From Geodermatophilaceae bacterium (lineage in GTDB: Bacteria > Actinomycetota > Actinomycetes > Mycobacteriales > Geodermatophilaceae), in contig JACCSC010000424.1 of NCBI GenBank assembly GCA_013813215.1, positions 1 through 5,217 on the forward strand: DNA of 5,217 nucleotides. Reading direction: 5' to 3'. The notes under the pieces are model-generated. The model was not told where the DNA came from, ran no database searches, and worked only from the letters and a program-made list of their open reading frames with translations. The position numbers and the translations under genes were made by a program. Below, piece after piece: positions 1-5,217 of the stretch. How positions within the stretch are numbered: the first letter of the stretch is position 1; each line of letters opens with the position of its first letter.

Positions 1-753
1 GTGATGATGAGTCTCGGCCTCGCGCCTCTGGTGGGGCAGCCTCGCCTGACCTTGGACGCCTGGCGGGCACCGGCCGACCAGCTGTGGGCGGCGGCCGGGT
101 TGTCGGTCGCCATCGCCGCGACCGCCACCGTCGCGGCCACCCTCGTGGGACTGGCCGCGGCGCTGGCCATCACCGAGCGGCAGCGCTCCGGCCGCCTGCT
201 CGCGCTGCTCAGCTCACTCACCATTCCCGTTCCGCATCTGGTGGCGGCGGCTTCGGTCGGCCTGCTGCTGGCCGACGCCGGCTTCCTGCCCCGCCTGCTG
301 GGCCTCGACTCCGACAGCTGGCCACCGCTGGTGGGCGGGCGGTGGTGGATCGCCGTCGCCGCCGAGTACGCCTGGAAGGAGTCGGCCTTCATCGGCCTGG
401 TCGTCTCCAGCGCGCTGGCCAGCCGGGTCGCCTCCTACCGCGACACGGCGACCCTGCTGGGGGCTGGACGGTGGGCCAGGCTGCGGTACGTCACCCTCCC
501 GCTGGCCGCGCCGGCACTCATGGCCTCAGCGTCGATCAGCTTCGTCTACGCCCTGGGGTCCTACGAGGTCGCGTGGCTGCTCGGGCGGCCGTATCCCGAG
601 CCGCTGCCGGTTCTGGCGTTCCGGCTGTTCAGGTCGATCGAGCTCGTCTCCCGCCCCCAGGCCGCTGCCGTCGCCGTCGCGACCGCGGCGCTGGCCCTCG
701 CCGTCGTGGCCATCGCCGTGGCCGCGCTACGACGGATGGAGGGATGGCGGTGA
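1..753 (+). CDS. ABC transporter permease (MetI-type), first of a pair, probably 5'-partial
   Basis: This is an inner-membrane permease subunit of an ABC importer; it forms half of the translocation channel and docks on the ATPase. In the 250 visible residues, hydrophobic segments lie near residues 28-57, 66-90, 115-139, 171-195 and 220-243. A cytoplasmic EAA-type loop lies at about 148-170 (DTATLLGAG...VTLPLAAP), where Asp replaces the usual Glu. Permeases of this class normally have six helices and about 270-290 residues. The expected first helix is missing and the reading frame is open at position 1. The GTG-ATG-ATG codons there are therefore more likely internal than a true start. The stop at 751-753 overlaps the next gene. 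Substrate is unknown; polyamine, iron, thiamine and phosphonate importers share this architecture. The family call is secure and the start is not. Confidence 0.88.
   Translation: MMMSLGLAPLVGQPRLTLDAWRAPADQLWAAAGLSVAIAATATVAATLVGLAAALAITERQRSGRLLALLSSLTIPVPHLVAAASVGLLLADAGFLPRLLGLDSDSWPPLVGGRWWIAVAAEYAWKESAFIGLVVSSALASRVASYRDTATLLGAGRWARLRYVTLPLAAPALMASASISFVYALGSYEVAWLLGRPYPEPLPVLAFRLFRSIELVSRPQAAAVAVATAALALAVVAIAVAALRRMEGWR
738..743 (+). promoter_or_regulatory. Ribosome binding site that decides the permease 2 start
   Basis: GGAGGG lies 6 bases before GTG 750 and directly against ATG 744. A zero-length spacer is not functional for a Shine-Dalgarno site, so this element favours the GTG start. 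It lies inside the end of the first permease gene, so translation of the two is likely coupled. Confidence 0.6.
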
Positions 754-1544
754 CCCGTTCCGCCGGCCGGGTCGCCGCAGGGTTGGGACGGCTCCTGCTG
801 GCGGCCTGGTTCGTGCTGCCGCTCGTCCCGCTCGTCCTGTGGGGGGTGGCCGACCGCTGGTCGGCGCCGGCGGTCCTGCCCCAGGAGTGGGGCCTGTCCG
901 GAGCGGAGGACGCGTTGGCGCAGGGCGCAGGGCCGGCCCTCGCCCGCTCGGTCGGCCTGGGCGGGCTGGTGGCGGTGCTTGCTACGCCGCTGGGTGCCCT
1001 GGCCGGGCGGGCGCTGGCCTCCCGACACCTGCCCGCTCCCGCCGTGGTCGGCGCCGTCCTGCTCAGTCCGCTGGTCGTCCCGCCCTTTGTGGTCGCGATG
1101 GGGTTCGACGTCCTGCTCCTGCGCCTCGGGATCCCCGCCGGGGCCGGCGTAGTGCTGCTGCTGACCGTCGCGGCGCTGCCCTACACCACCTACGTCCTGC
1201 GCACCGCCTACGGCGCCTACGACCCGGGGTTCGACGACGAGGCGCGGACCCTGGGCGCCTCGCCCCGGCAGGTGCTGCACCGAGTGCAGGTGCCGCTGCT
1301 GGCCCCGGCGCTCGCCGCGGCCGCATTCCTGGCTTTCCTCGTCGGATGGAGCGACTACGTGGTGACCGTCCTCGTCGGTGGTGGCCGGCTGGTCACCCTG
1401 CCGCTGCTGGTGGCGTCGGCGGCCTCCGCGGTGGGCAACGAGGCGCAGGTCGCCGCTCTGTCACTTCTGACCGTGCTGCCGCCGGTGGCCCTGCTGCTCA
1501 CGGTCGCCGGCATCGGTCGCCGCGCCCGGCAGGTGCTGCCGTGA
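750..1544 (+). CDS. ABC transporter permease (MetI-type), second of the pair
   Basis: This is the second membrane-spanning subunit of the importer, partner of the preceding permease. Counted from the in-frame ATG at 744 it has 266 residues; from GTG at 750 it has 264. I prefer GTG 750. The purine-rich GGAGGG at 738-743 abuts the ATG with no spacer but sits 6 bases from this GTG. The choice also gives a 4-base GTGA overlap with the upstream stop, the same junction used by the next gene. Using ATG-based numbering, hydrophobic segments lie near 17-35, 67-90, 101-120, 132-150, 187-208 and 239-257, a full six-helix set. The EAA loop at about 165-187 reads DEARTLGASPRQVLHRVQVP, with the Glu, the Gly and a VP in place of LP. 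It is intact and a close match to polyamine/Fe(III)-class permeases. Confidence 0.9.
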   Translation: MTRSAGRVAAGLGRLLLAAWFVLPLVPLVLWGVADRWSAPAVLPQEWGLSGAEDALAQGAGPALARSVGLGGLVAVLATPLGALAGRALASRHLPAPAVVGAVLLSPLVVPPFVVAMGFDVLLLRLGIPAGAGVVLLLTVAALPYTTYVLRTAYGAYDPGFDDEARTLGASPRQVLHRVQVPLLAPALAAAAFLAFLVGWSDYVVTVLVGGGRLVTLPLLVASAASAVGNEAQVAALSLLTVLPPVALLLTVAGIGRRARQVLP

Positions 1545-2662
1545 ACGGGCACCTGCGCCTGGAGGGACTGACCCTGCGGTACGGGCCGCGGCAGGAGCCG
1601 GCGCTCGCCGACGTCGACCTCGACGTCGTAGCCGGGTCCAGCGTCGCGATCCTCGGCCCCTCCGGTTCGGGCAAGAGCACACTCCTGCGGCTGACCGCCG
1701 GGCTGGAGGAACCGACCGCCGGCACGGTGGTCCTCGACGGCGTCGACCTGTCCGGCACCGCCGCGGAGAAGCGCGGCATGGCCATGGTGTTCCAACGCCC
1801 GCTGCTGTTCCCCCACCTGGACGTCGCCGACAACGTCGCCTTCGCCGACCGTGTCCGGGGGGTCTCCCGCCGAGCCGCGCGGCGGCGGGCCCGCGAGTTT
1901 CTCGACCTCGTGCAGCTGCCCGGCTTCGACCGCCGGGCGCCCCGCTCGCTTTCGGGCGGGCAGGAGCAGCGGGTCGCGCTGGCCCGGGCGCTGGCCGCCG
2001 AACCGCGGGTGCTGCTGCTGGACGAACCGTTCAGCGCCCTGGACACCGGCCTGCGGGAGGAGATGTACGAGCTGCTCGACGAGCTGCGGCTGCGGCTGGC
2101 ACCCACGGTCCTGCTGGTCACCCACGACCACCGGGAGGCCGACGCACTGGGCGACACAGTGGCGGTGCTCGACGGCGGCCGCCTGCTCCAGTCCGGCCCG
2201 ATGCGCCGGCTCTACACCCGGCCGGTGTCCCTGGCGGTCAGCCGGCTGCTCGGCGGCCGCAACGAGATCGCCGGCCAGGTGCGCGACGGGTGGCACCACT
2301 CCGCCCTCGGTGCCCTCCGGGTGACGACGCCAGTGGCCAACGGGCCGGGCGTGCTCGTCGTGCGCCAGGAGGCGGTGCAGCTGACCGCTCCGGACGCCGT
2401 CGACGCCGACGCCCCAGGGACCGTCGTCCGTGTTCGCCGCCGGGGGCCGCGAGCCCTGATCACCGTCGAGGTCGGTGAGCGCGGTCCCGTCCCCCCGGCC
2501 CGCGTGACGGCCGAGCTGGGGCCCGGGCCGGCCCTTCCGGTAGGCCGCGACGTCGGCGTGCTGCTACCGGTCGAGGAGCTGGCCGTGGTCGCTGCGGATC
2601 CGGACGCAGCTATGCACCAGGCCACCGAGGTCGTCGAGTCAGCCGACGACGGTCAGCGGTAG
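1541..2662 (+). CDS. ABC transporter ATP-binding protein, PotA/FbpC-like with C-terminal TOBE-like region
   Basis: This is the cytoplasmic ATPase that powers the importer formed by the two upstream permeases. The 373-residue product starts at GTG 1541, which overlaps the permease stop as GTGA; a weak AGG lies at 1531-1533. All nucleotide-binding motifs are present: Walker A GPSGSGKST (39-47), Q-loop Gln85 in VFQ, signature LSGGQ (137-141), Walker B VLLLDEP (157-163), D-loop SALD (165-168) and switch His195 in VTHD. The signature is followed by EQR rather than the commoner QQR or KQR. Residues about 240-350 (from GGRNEIAGQV onward) look like the beta-rich TOBE regulatory region of polyamine, iron and sulfate importers. 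An acidic tail follows. The gene ends 24 bases inside the convergent radical SAM gene. The ATPase call is secure; the transported substrate is not determined. Confidence 0.95.
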   Translation: MNGHLRLEGLTLRYGPRQEPALADVDLDVVAGSSVAILGPSGSGKSTLLRLTAGLEEPTAGTVVLDGVDLSGTAAEKRGMAMVFQRPLLFPHLDVADNVAFADRVRGVSRRAARRRAREFLDLVQLPGFDRRAPRSLSGGQEQRVALARALAAEPRVLLLDEPFSALDTGLREEMYELLDELRLRLAPTVLLVTHDHREADALGDTVAVLDGGRLLQSGPMRRLYTRPVSLAVSRLLGGRNEIAGQVRDGWHHSALGALRVTTPVANGPGVLVVRQEAVQLTAPDAVDADAPGTVVRVRRRGPRALITVEVGERGPVPPARVTAELGPGPALPVGRDVGVLLPVEELAVVAADPDAAMHQATEVVESADDGQR

Positions 2663-4039
2663 CAGCCTGCGCAGCCCGGCGTTCTCCTCGAGATCGAGGA
2701 CCGAGTGCTGGGCACACGCCGGCACCAGCCGGCCGGTCTCGGGATGCGCCATCGTGTACGAGCAGGCGGCCAGCCGCTCCTGCGTCGCGCGCAGCTCCGG
2801 GTCCTCGGCGGACACACCGCGCTGCATCAGTTCCCAGGCGGGTGCGACCTGCGCGGCGTCCATGAAGCTGTGCACCTCGAACGTCATCGGCCTGACCCGC
2901 CCCCGTGCTCCCGCCCCGATCAGTCGGCGCAGCCCACCGGCCCGGCGCACCGTGCGGGCGGCCCACCGCAGCGCCACGCCGGCGTCGCCCGGACGGCGCC
3001 GGAGCACCCGAGCGATCTTGACGGCGAGCAGCGCCGGCGGCGTCCCGGTGAAGGCGACACCCCCGAAATGGTCGAGGAAGCGGTCCCGTGCCGCCAGGTC
3101 GCGGGCGTCGTCCGGGTCGAGGACCGGCACCCATCGGTTGCCGGCCAGGAACCCCCAGGCGGTCCGGTTGCATCGTGGGTCCCCGAACTGCAGGCCCTCC
3201 CATGGGATTCGCTGGCCAAGCGCCTCCTCCACTGCGGCCCAGACCGAGTCGATGCTCACCTGGCGGTAGTCCTCCCGCCAGCGGCGGGAGTCGCCGACGT
3301 GCGCGGCCGGCTGGAAGGACAGCATCGAGTAGCCCATCGGCAGCACCGCGCGCACCGTCTCGGTGACCTGCCCGAGGTTGGCCGGGGTGACCGTCATGTT
3401 GTGTGCGAGGTAGTACCGCAGCCCTGTCTCGGCGCGCAGGTCGCGGAACATCTGCACGAACCGCTGTCGGAACGGGTTCAGCTCCGCCTCCGTGCGCGGC
3501 CGCACCGCGCCGCGCCGGCCGCGCATCAGCGAGTCGAAGTGCGCGGCGAAGCTGACCCGGGTCAGCCGCAACCGGCCCCGGTCGTCGTGGACGAGCGCGC
3601 GCAGGTAATCGGCATCGAAGTCGCCGTGGGTCATCGACATTGGCTCGCGGCCATGGGCCCGCATGCGCAGCAGGGTCGCAGCGTGGTCGTCGGGGGCCAG
3701 CAGGCTCACCTCGCCGCCGATGAGCTGGGCGTGCGCATACGGGCCCCGGTGCTGCCGGAAATATGCCATCTGGGCGTCGACCTCGGCGACGGTGTGCTCC
3801 CCGTCGACGCGGACCTTGTTGGCGTCGGCCGAGTGATAGCACGGGGTGCAGGTCAGATTGCACTTCGGGAAGACGCCGTGCGTGCCCTCGCAGCCCACCG
3901 CGTGCCTGCCCAGCAGTTGCGCGGGCGTATGCACCGCCTCGGGCAGCTGTGCCCAGCGCTCGCGCAGCACCCGTTCGGTCTCCGGGTGCACCGGTCGGGT
4001 GAGCTGCGCCCAGACTCGCAGCCGTGCGCGTATCCCCAT
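2639..4039 (-). CDS. Radical SAM enzyme of unassigned function, with C-terminal cysteine region recalling Tes/MJ0619
   Basis: This 466-residue protein should cleave S-adenosylmethionine reductively at a [4Fe-4S] cluster to start radical chemistry; its substrate is unknown. The cluster motif CNLTCTPC (Cys60, Cys64, Cys67; CX3CX2C) is followed by YHSADAN, and the SAM-binding GGE is at 108-110 (GGEVSLL, with Val where GGEP is common). Further cysteines are Cys50 (GCEGTHG), Cys290 (FGDPRCN), Cys426 and Cys442. The C-terminal region FMDA (392-395), then CSYTMAHPETG (426-436) and VPACAQHS (439-446), recalls the auxiliary-cluster region of Tes-type enzymes; this is from memory, not a search. Residues 341-384 are very Arg-rich. 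No signal peptide or clear transmembrane helix is seen, so it is probably cytoplasmic. ATG 4039 was chosen because GGAGGA precedes it by 5 bases; an upstream in-frame ATG at 4162 would add 41 residues without family-like sequence. It diverges from the CMD gene. Confidence 0.88.
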   Translation of the reverse strand: MGIRARLRVWAQLTRPVHPETERVLRERWAQLPEAVHTPAQLLGRHAVGCEGTHGVFPKCNLTCTPCYHSADANKVRVDGEHTVAEVDAQMAYFRQHRGPYAHAQLIGGEVSLLAPDDHAATLLRMRAHGREPMSMTHGDFDADYLRALVHDDRGRLRLTRVSFAAHFDSLMRGRRGAVRPRTEAELNPFRQRFVQMFRDLRAETGLRYYLAHNMTVTPANLGQVTETVRAVLPMGYSMLSFQPAAHVGDSRRWREDYRQVSIDSVWAAVEEALGQRIPWEGLQFGDPRCNRTAWGFLAGNRWVPVLDPDDARDLAARDRFLDHFGGVAFTGTPPALLAVKIARVLRRRPGDAGVALRWAARTVRRAGGLRRLIGAGARGRVRPMTFEVHSFMDAAQVAPAWELMQRGVSAEDPELRATQERLAACSYTMAHPETGRLVPACAQHSVLDLEENAGLRRLLPLTVVG

Positions 4040-4044
4040 CGAGA

Positions 4045-4050
4045 TCCTCC
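4045..4050 (-). promoter_or_regulatory. Ribosome binding site of the radical SAM gene
   Basis: On the minus strand GGAGGA is followed by the 5-base spacer TCTCG and then ATG at 4039. This strong site fixes the start and argues against the longer in-frame reading from 4162. Confidence 0.8.
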
Positions 4051-4073
4051 GTCCGCCCCGCCGGCTACCCGGC

Positions 4074-4135
4074 TCGACCGGCCGGGACACCCAGGGAACC
4101 CCTCGACCGGGCCGACGGCATCCCCGGCCGGTCGA
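4074..4135. repeat. 13-bp perfect inverted repeat with 36-bp spacer
   Basis: TCGACCGGCCGGG at 4074-4086 is the exact reverse complement of CCCGGCCGGTCGA at 4123-4135. A further direct copy of the core TCGACCGG lies between the arms at 4103-4110. It sits between the two divergent starts, where a regulator could act on both promoters. The function is inferred only; GC-rich sequence raises the chance of such matches, though 13 exact bases in this short region is notable. Confidence 0.55.
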
Positions 4136-4178
4136 ACACCGTCCGGCGGGATGGTTGTCCACCTCCGACCGGGTTCCC
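4094..4178. repeat. 8-bp perfect inverted repeat GGGAACCC / GGGTTCCC
   Basis: GGGAACCC at 4094-4101 is exactly complementary to GGGTTCCC at 4171-4178. It interleaves with the longer inverted repeat in the same control region. Eight bases can match by chance in GC-rich DNA, so this is weaker evidence for a binding site. Confidence 0.35.
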
Positions 4179-4201
4179 GTTGCGTCCCGTCATCGACCCT
4201 C

Positions 4202-4207
4202 AGGAGA
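4202..4207 (+). promoter_or_regulatory. Ribosome binding site of the CMD-family gene
   Basis: AGGAGA lies 4 bases before ATG 4212 (AGGAG with a 5-base spacer). It is a good Shine-Dalgarno match and supports this start over any upstream in-frame codon of the same open frame. Confidence 0.75.
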
Positions 4208-4211
4208 ACCC

Positions 4212-4754
4212 ATGGCCCGCATTCCCGTGCACACCGTCGACAGCGCGCCCGAGCCCAGCCGGGACGCACTCAAAGGCCTCGAGGCGAAGTTCGGCAAGGT
4301 CCTCAACATCCACGGCGAGATGGCCCACTCACCCGTCGTGCTCAACGCCTACGCAGCCATCCAGCAGGTGATCGCCGAGCAGGGCACGTTCGATGCCGCG
4401 ACCCAGCAGGCCATCGCGCTCGTGGTCGCCACCGTGGACCGCTGCGAGTACTGCCAGGCTGCGCACACCGGCGGCGCCAAGCGGGCCGGGCTGACCGAGG
4501 AGCAGACCGTCGCGATCCGACGGGGCGAGGTGGAGTTCGACCCCAAGCTCGCGGCGCTCATGACTCTGGTCCGGGTCTCGGTCTCCGACGTGGGCTACGT
4601 GCCCGACGAGGTGTGGCAGGCCGCGCTGGACGCGGGGTGGAGCGACGTGGAGCTGACCGAGGTGTCGGTGCACATCGCGCTCAACCTATTCACCAACCAC
4701 TTCAACCACCTCGTCGACACCGACCTGGACCTCCCGGCCGCGCCCGCGCTCTGA
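4212..4754 (+). CDS. Carboxymuconolactone decarboxylase / AhpD-family protein with CxxCxxxH motif
   Basis: This is a 180-residue, mostly helical protein of the CMD/AhpD superfamily. Members with a CxxC pair usually act as thiol-disulfide redox proteins or weak peroxidases rather than decarboxylases. The motif here is Cys78-Glu-Tyr-Cys81-Gln-Ala-Ala-His85, and the segment HGEMAHSPVVLNAYAA (34-49) matches the N-terminal helix typical of the family. In AhpD a Glu twelve residues before the first Cys takes part in the proton relay; this position is Gln66 here, so peroxidase activity may be altered. There is no signal peptide or membrane segment, so it should be cytoplasmic. It is transcribed away from the radical SAM gene and is followed after 103 bases by the VKOR-like gene on the same strand, which fits a redox pair. 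Family assignment is firm; the substrate is unknown. Confidence 0.92.
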   Translation: MARIPVHTVDSAPEPSRDALKGLEAKFGKVLNIHGEMAHSPVVLNAYAAIQQVIAEQGTFDAATQQAIALVVATVDRCEYCQAAHTGGAKRAGLTEEQTVAIRRGEVEFDPKLAALMTLVRVSVSDVGYVPDEVWQAALDAGWSDVELTEVSVHIALNLFTNHFNHLVDTDLDLPAAPAL

Positions 4755-4857
4755 AGGGGAACCCGGCCGGCTTCCGGGGAAGTGCACCATTCGGGAGTTT
4801 TCCGGCGGCCGACCGGGCATGGCATTGGTCCCGTGTCGACCAGAGGAGCACAGCGCA
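4755..4857 (+). other. Intergenic region between CMD and VKOR-like genes
   Basis: These 103 bases hold only weak structure. CTTC-CGGG-GAAG at 4771-4782 could form a 4-bp hairpin, and CCCGGCCGG at 4762-4770 is complementary to CCGACCGGG at 4809-4817 with one mismatch. No U-run follows either at the right distance, so I do not call a terminator, and I see no clear promoter. Read-through from the CMD gene into the next gene is possible. Confidence 0.45.
4843..4848 (+). promoter_or_regulatory. Ribosome binding site of the VKOR-like gene
   Basis: GAGGAG precedes ATG 4858 by 9 bases. The match is strong and the spacing is slightly long but acceptable; it supports ATG 4858 over the in-frame GTG at 4873. 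Confidence 0.65.
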
Positions 4858-5217
4858 ATGCCAACGACAGCGGTGAGACCGCGACCGGCCGGGCCGCCGG
4901 CGGCGTCCGTGCGACCCCGCCCCGGAGGGGTAGGTCGGTCGAGCTCCCCGGCGGCGGAGCGGGTCAGCGACGACCTGCGACGGGGCACCGGCAGCTTCCT
5001 CGAGCAGCGTCGCTGGGTCGCGGGGCTGACCTCGCTGGCCTCGGCTGCACTCGGAGTCGTCGGGCTCTACCATTTCGGGCTGCTGCGCCGGGTGCCCGAG
5101 CTGTCCCTGCCCTTCCTCGACGCCGACGCGGTCGACGCCTCCGGCGAGGCCTACCAGGAGCTGAAGACGCCGGATGCCGCCCTCGGGCTGGTCAGCGCCG
5201 GCGTCACCCTCGTCCTG
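4858..5217 (+). CDS. Vitamin K epoxide reductase (VKOR)-family-like membrane protein, 3'-partial
   Basis: Only the first 120 residues are in the window; the frame is open at the right edge. Residues 1-45 are a Pro/Arg/Ala-rich hydrophilic tail. A QRRWVAGL stretch (50-57) leads into a first membrane helix at about 53-75 (LTSLASAALGVVGLYHFG). Next come the pattern RVPELSLPFLDADAVDASGEAY (79-99, read as key residues LP, D, VDASGEAY) and TPDAALGL (104-111), then the start of a second helix. This order matches my recollection of bacterial VKOR-like proteins (LP..PLP..D...VDAS.EAY....PDA.LGL). VKORs pass electrons from periplasmic thiols to quinone through CxxC pairs, which would lie beyond the edge and cannot be checked. 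It follows the CxxC-containing CMD gene on the same strand. If it is not VKOR, it is an unassigned membrane protein. Confidence 0.7.
   Translation, partial: MPTTAVRPRPAGPPAASVRPRPGGVGRSSSPAAERVSDDLRRGTGSFLEQRRWVAGLTSLASAALGVVGLYHFGLLRRVPELSLPFLDADAVDASGEAYQELKTPDAALGLVSAGVTLVL

Larger units (their letters stand above)
4040..4211. other. Divergent intergenic region between the radical SAM and CMD genes
   Basis: These 172 bases must hold the promoters of both divergent genes. I could not identify a convincing -10/-35 pair on either strand. GGAAC-type ECF -35 candidates exist at 4095-4099 (plus) and 4177-4173 (minus), but neither has a GTT-type -10 at 17-19 bases. The region contains two perfect inverted repeats, listed separately, which are candidate operator or hairpin elements. 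No ORF of family-like sequence was found. Confidence 0.6.

Noticed and set aside
839..1540. Open frame upstream of the ATPase that would make a 607-residue fusion
   Set aside because: The sequence before GTG 1541 overlaps the permease gene and is low-complexity Gly/Arg/Pro; the ATPase domain begins directly after 1541.
1355..2299. Minus-strand open frame opposite the ATPase
   Set aside because: No motif or plausible domain; it mirrors the coding bias of the ATPase gene on the other strand.
2600..2720. Possible bidirectional terminator between the convergent genes
   Set aside because: The genes overlap, and I found no strong stem-loop with a T-run at the junction.
4040..4162. 41-residue upstream extension of the radical SAM protein starting at ATG 4162
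   Set aside because: The extension is Arg/Gly/Pro-rich filler and covers the divergent control region. GGAGGA with a 5-base spacer before ATG 4039 gives a much better start.
4155..4182. TTGTCC at 4155-4160 as a -35 box for the CMD gene
   Set aside because: No acceptable -10 hexamer follows at 16-19 bases; the sequence there is GC-rich.
2639..4754. Arsenosugar-type locus (radical SAM plus CMD protein)
   Set aside because: ArsS-like enzymes have a different cysteine motif as I recall it, and no arsenic methyltransferase or other ars gene is in the window.
4771..4817. Possible terminator after the CMD gene
   Set aside because: The stems are short or mismatched and no U-run follows; this level of pairing is common in GC-rich intergenic DNA.
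2705..4876. Very long plus-strand open frame opposite the radical SAM gene and running past it
   Set aside because: Its product is Arg/Pro/His-rich with no recognisable motif. It is antisense to a gene with clear family motifs and a strong ribosome binding site, and such open shadow frames are expected in GC-rich DNA.

Overview
The window reads as chromosomal DNA from a very GC-rich actinobacterium. G or C fills almost every third codon position, genes are densely packed, and GTGA stop/start overlaps are used. The protein sequences feel closest to Geodermatophilaceae-type organisms (Blastococcus, Geodermatophilus, Modestobacter), but that placement is an impression and was not tested by a search. 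No mobile elements, CRISPR arrays, tRNAs or rRNAs were seen.

Layout: (1) Positions 1-2662, plus strand, hold the distal part of an ABC importer operon: two MetI-type permeases and a PotA/FbpC-type ATPase with a C-terminal TOBE-like region. They are joined by two 4-base GTGA overlaps. The first permease is probably cut by the left edge, and a substrate-binding protein would be expected upstream, so the substrate cannot be named. (2) Positions 2639-4039, minus strand, hold a 466-residue radical SAM enzyme of unassigned function. Its 3' end overlaps that of the ATPase gene by 24 bases, tail to tail. (3) Positions 4040-4211 form a 172-bp divergent intergenic region with two perfect inverted repeats. 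(4) Positions 4212-4754, plus strand, encode an AhpD/carboxymuconolactone-decarboxylase-family protein with a CxxCxxxH redox motif. (5) From 4858 to the right edge, plus strand, lies the N-terminal part of an integral membrane protein that resembles bacterial vitamin K epoxide reductase (VKOR) family proteins.

How they may work together: the importer is a self-contained transport unit. The radical SAM gene and the CMD-VKOR pair share one control region and all have cysteine or redox chemistry, so a common redox or metabolic programme is possible but only inferred. The most interesting gene is the radical SAM enzyme. It has a canonical CX3CX2C cluster motif, extra conserved-looking cysteines, a C-terminal region that recalls the lipid-acting Tes/MJ0619 radical SAM group, and an Arg-rich segment that could bind membranes. 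No wholly new multi-gene system can be shown from this sequence alone.
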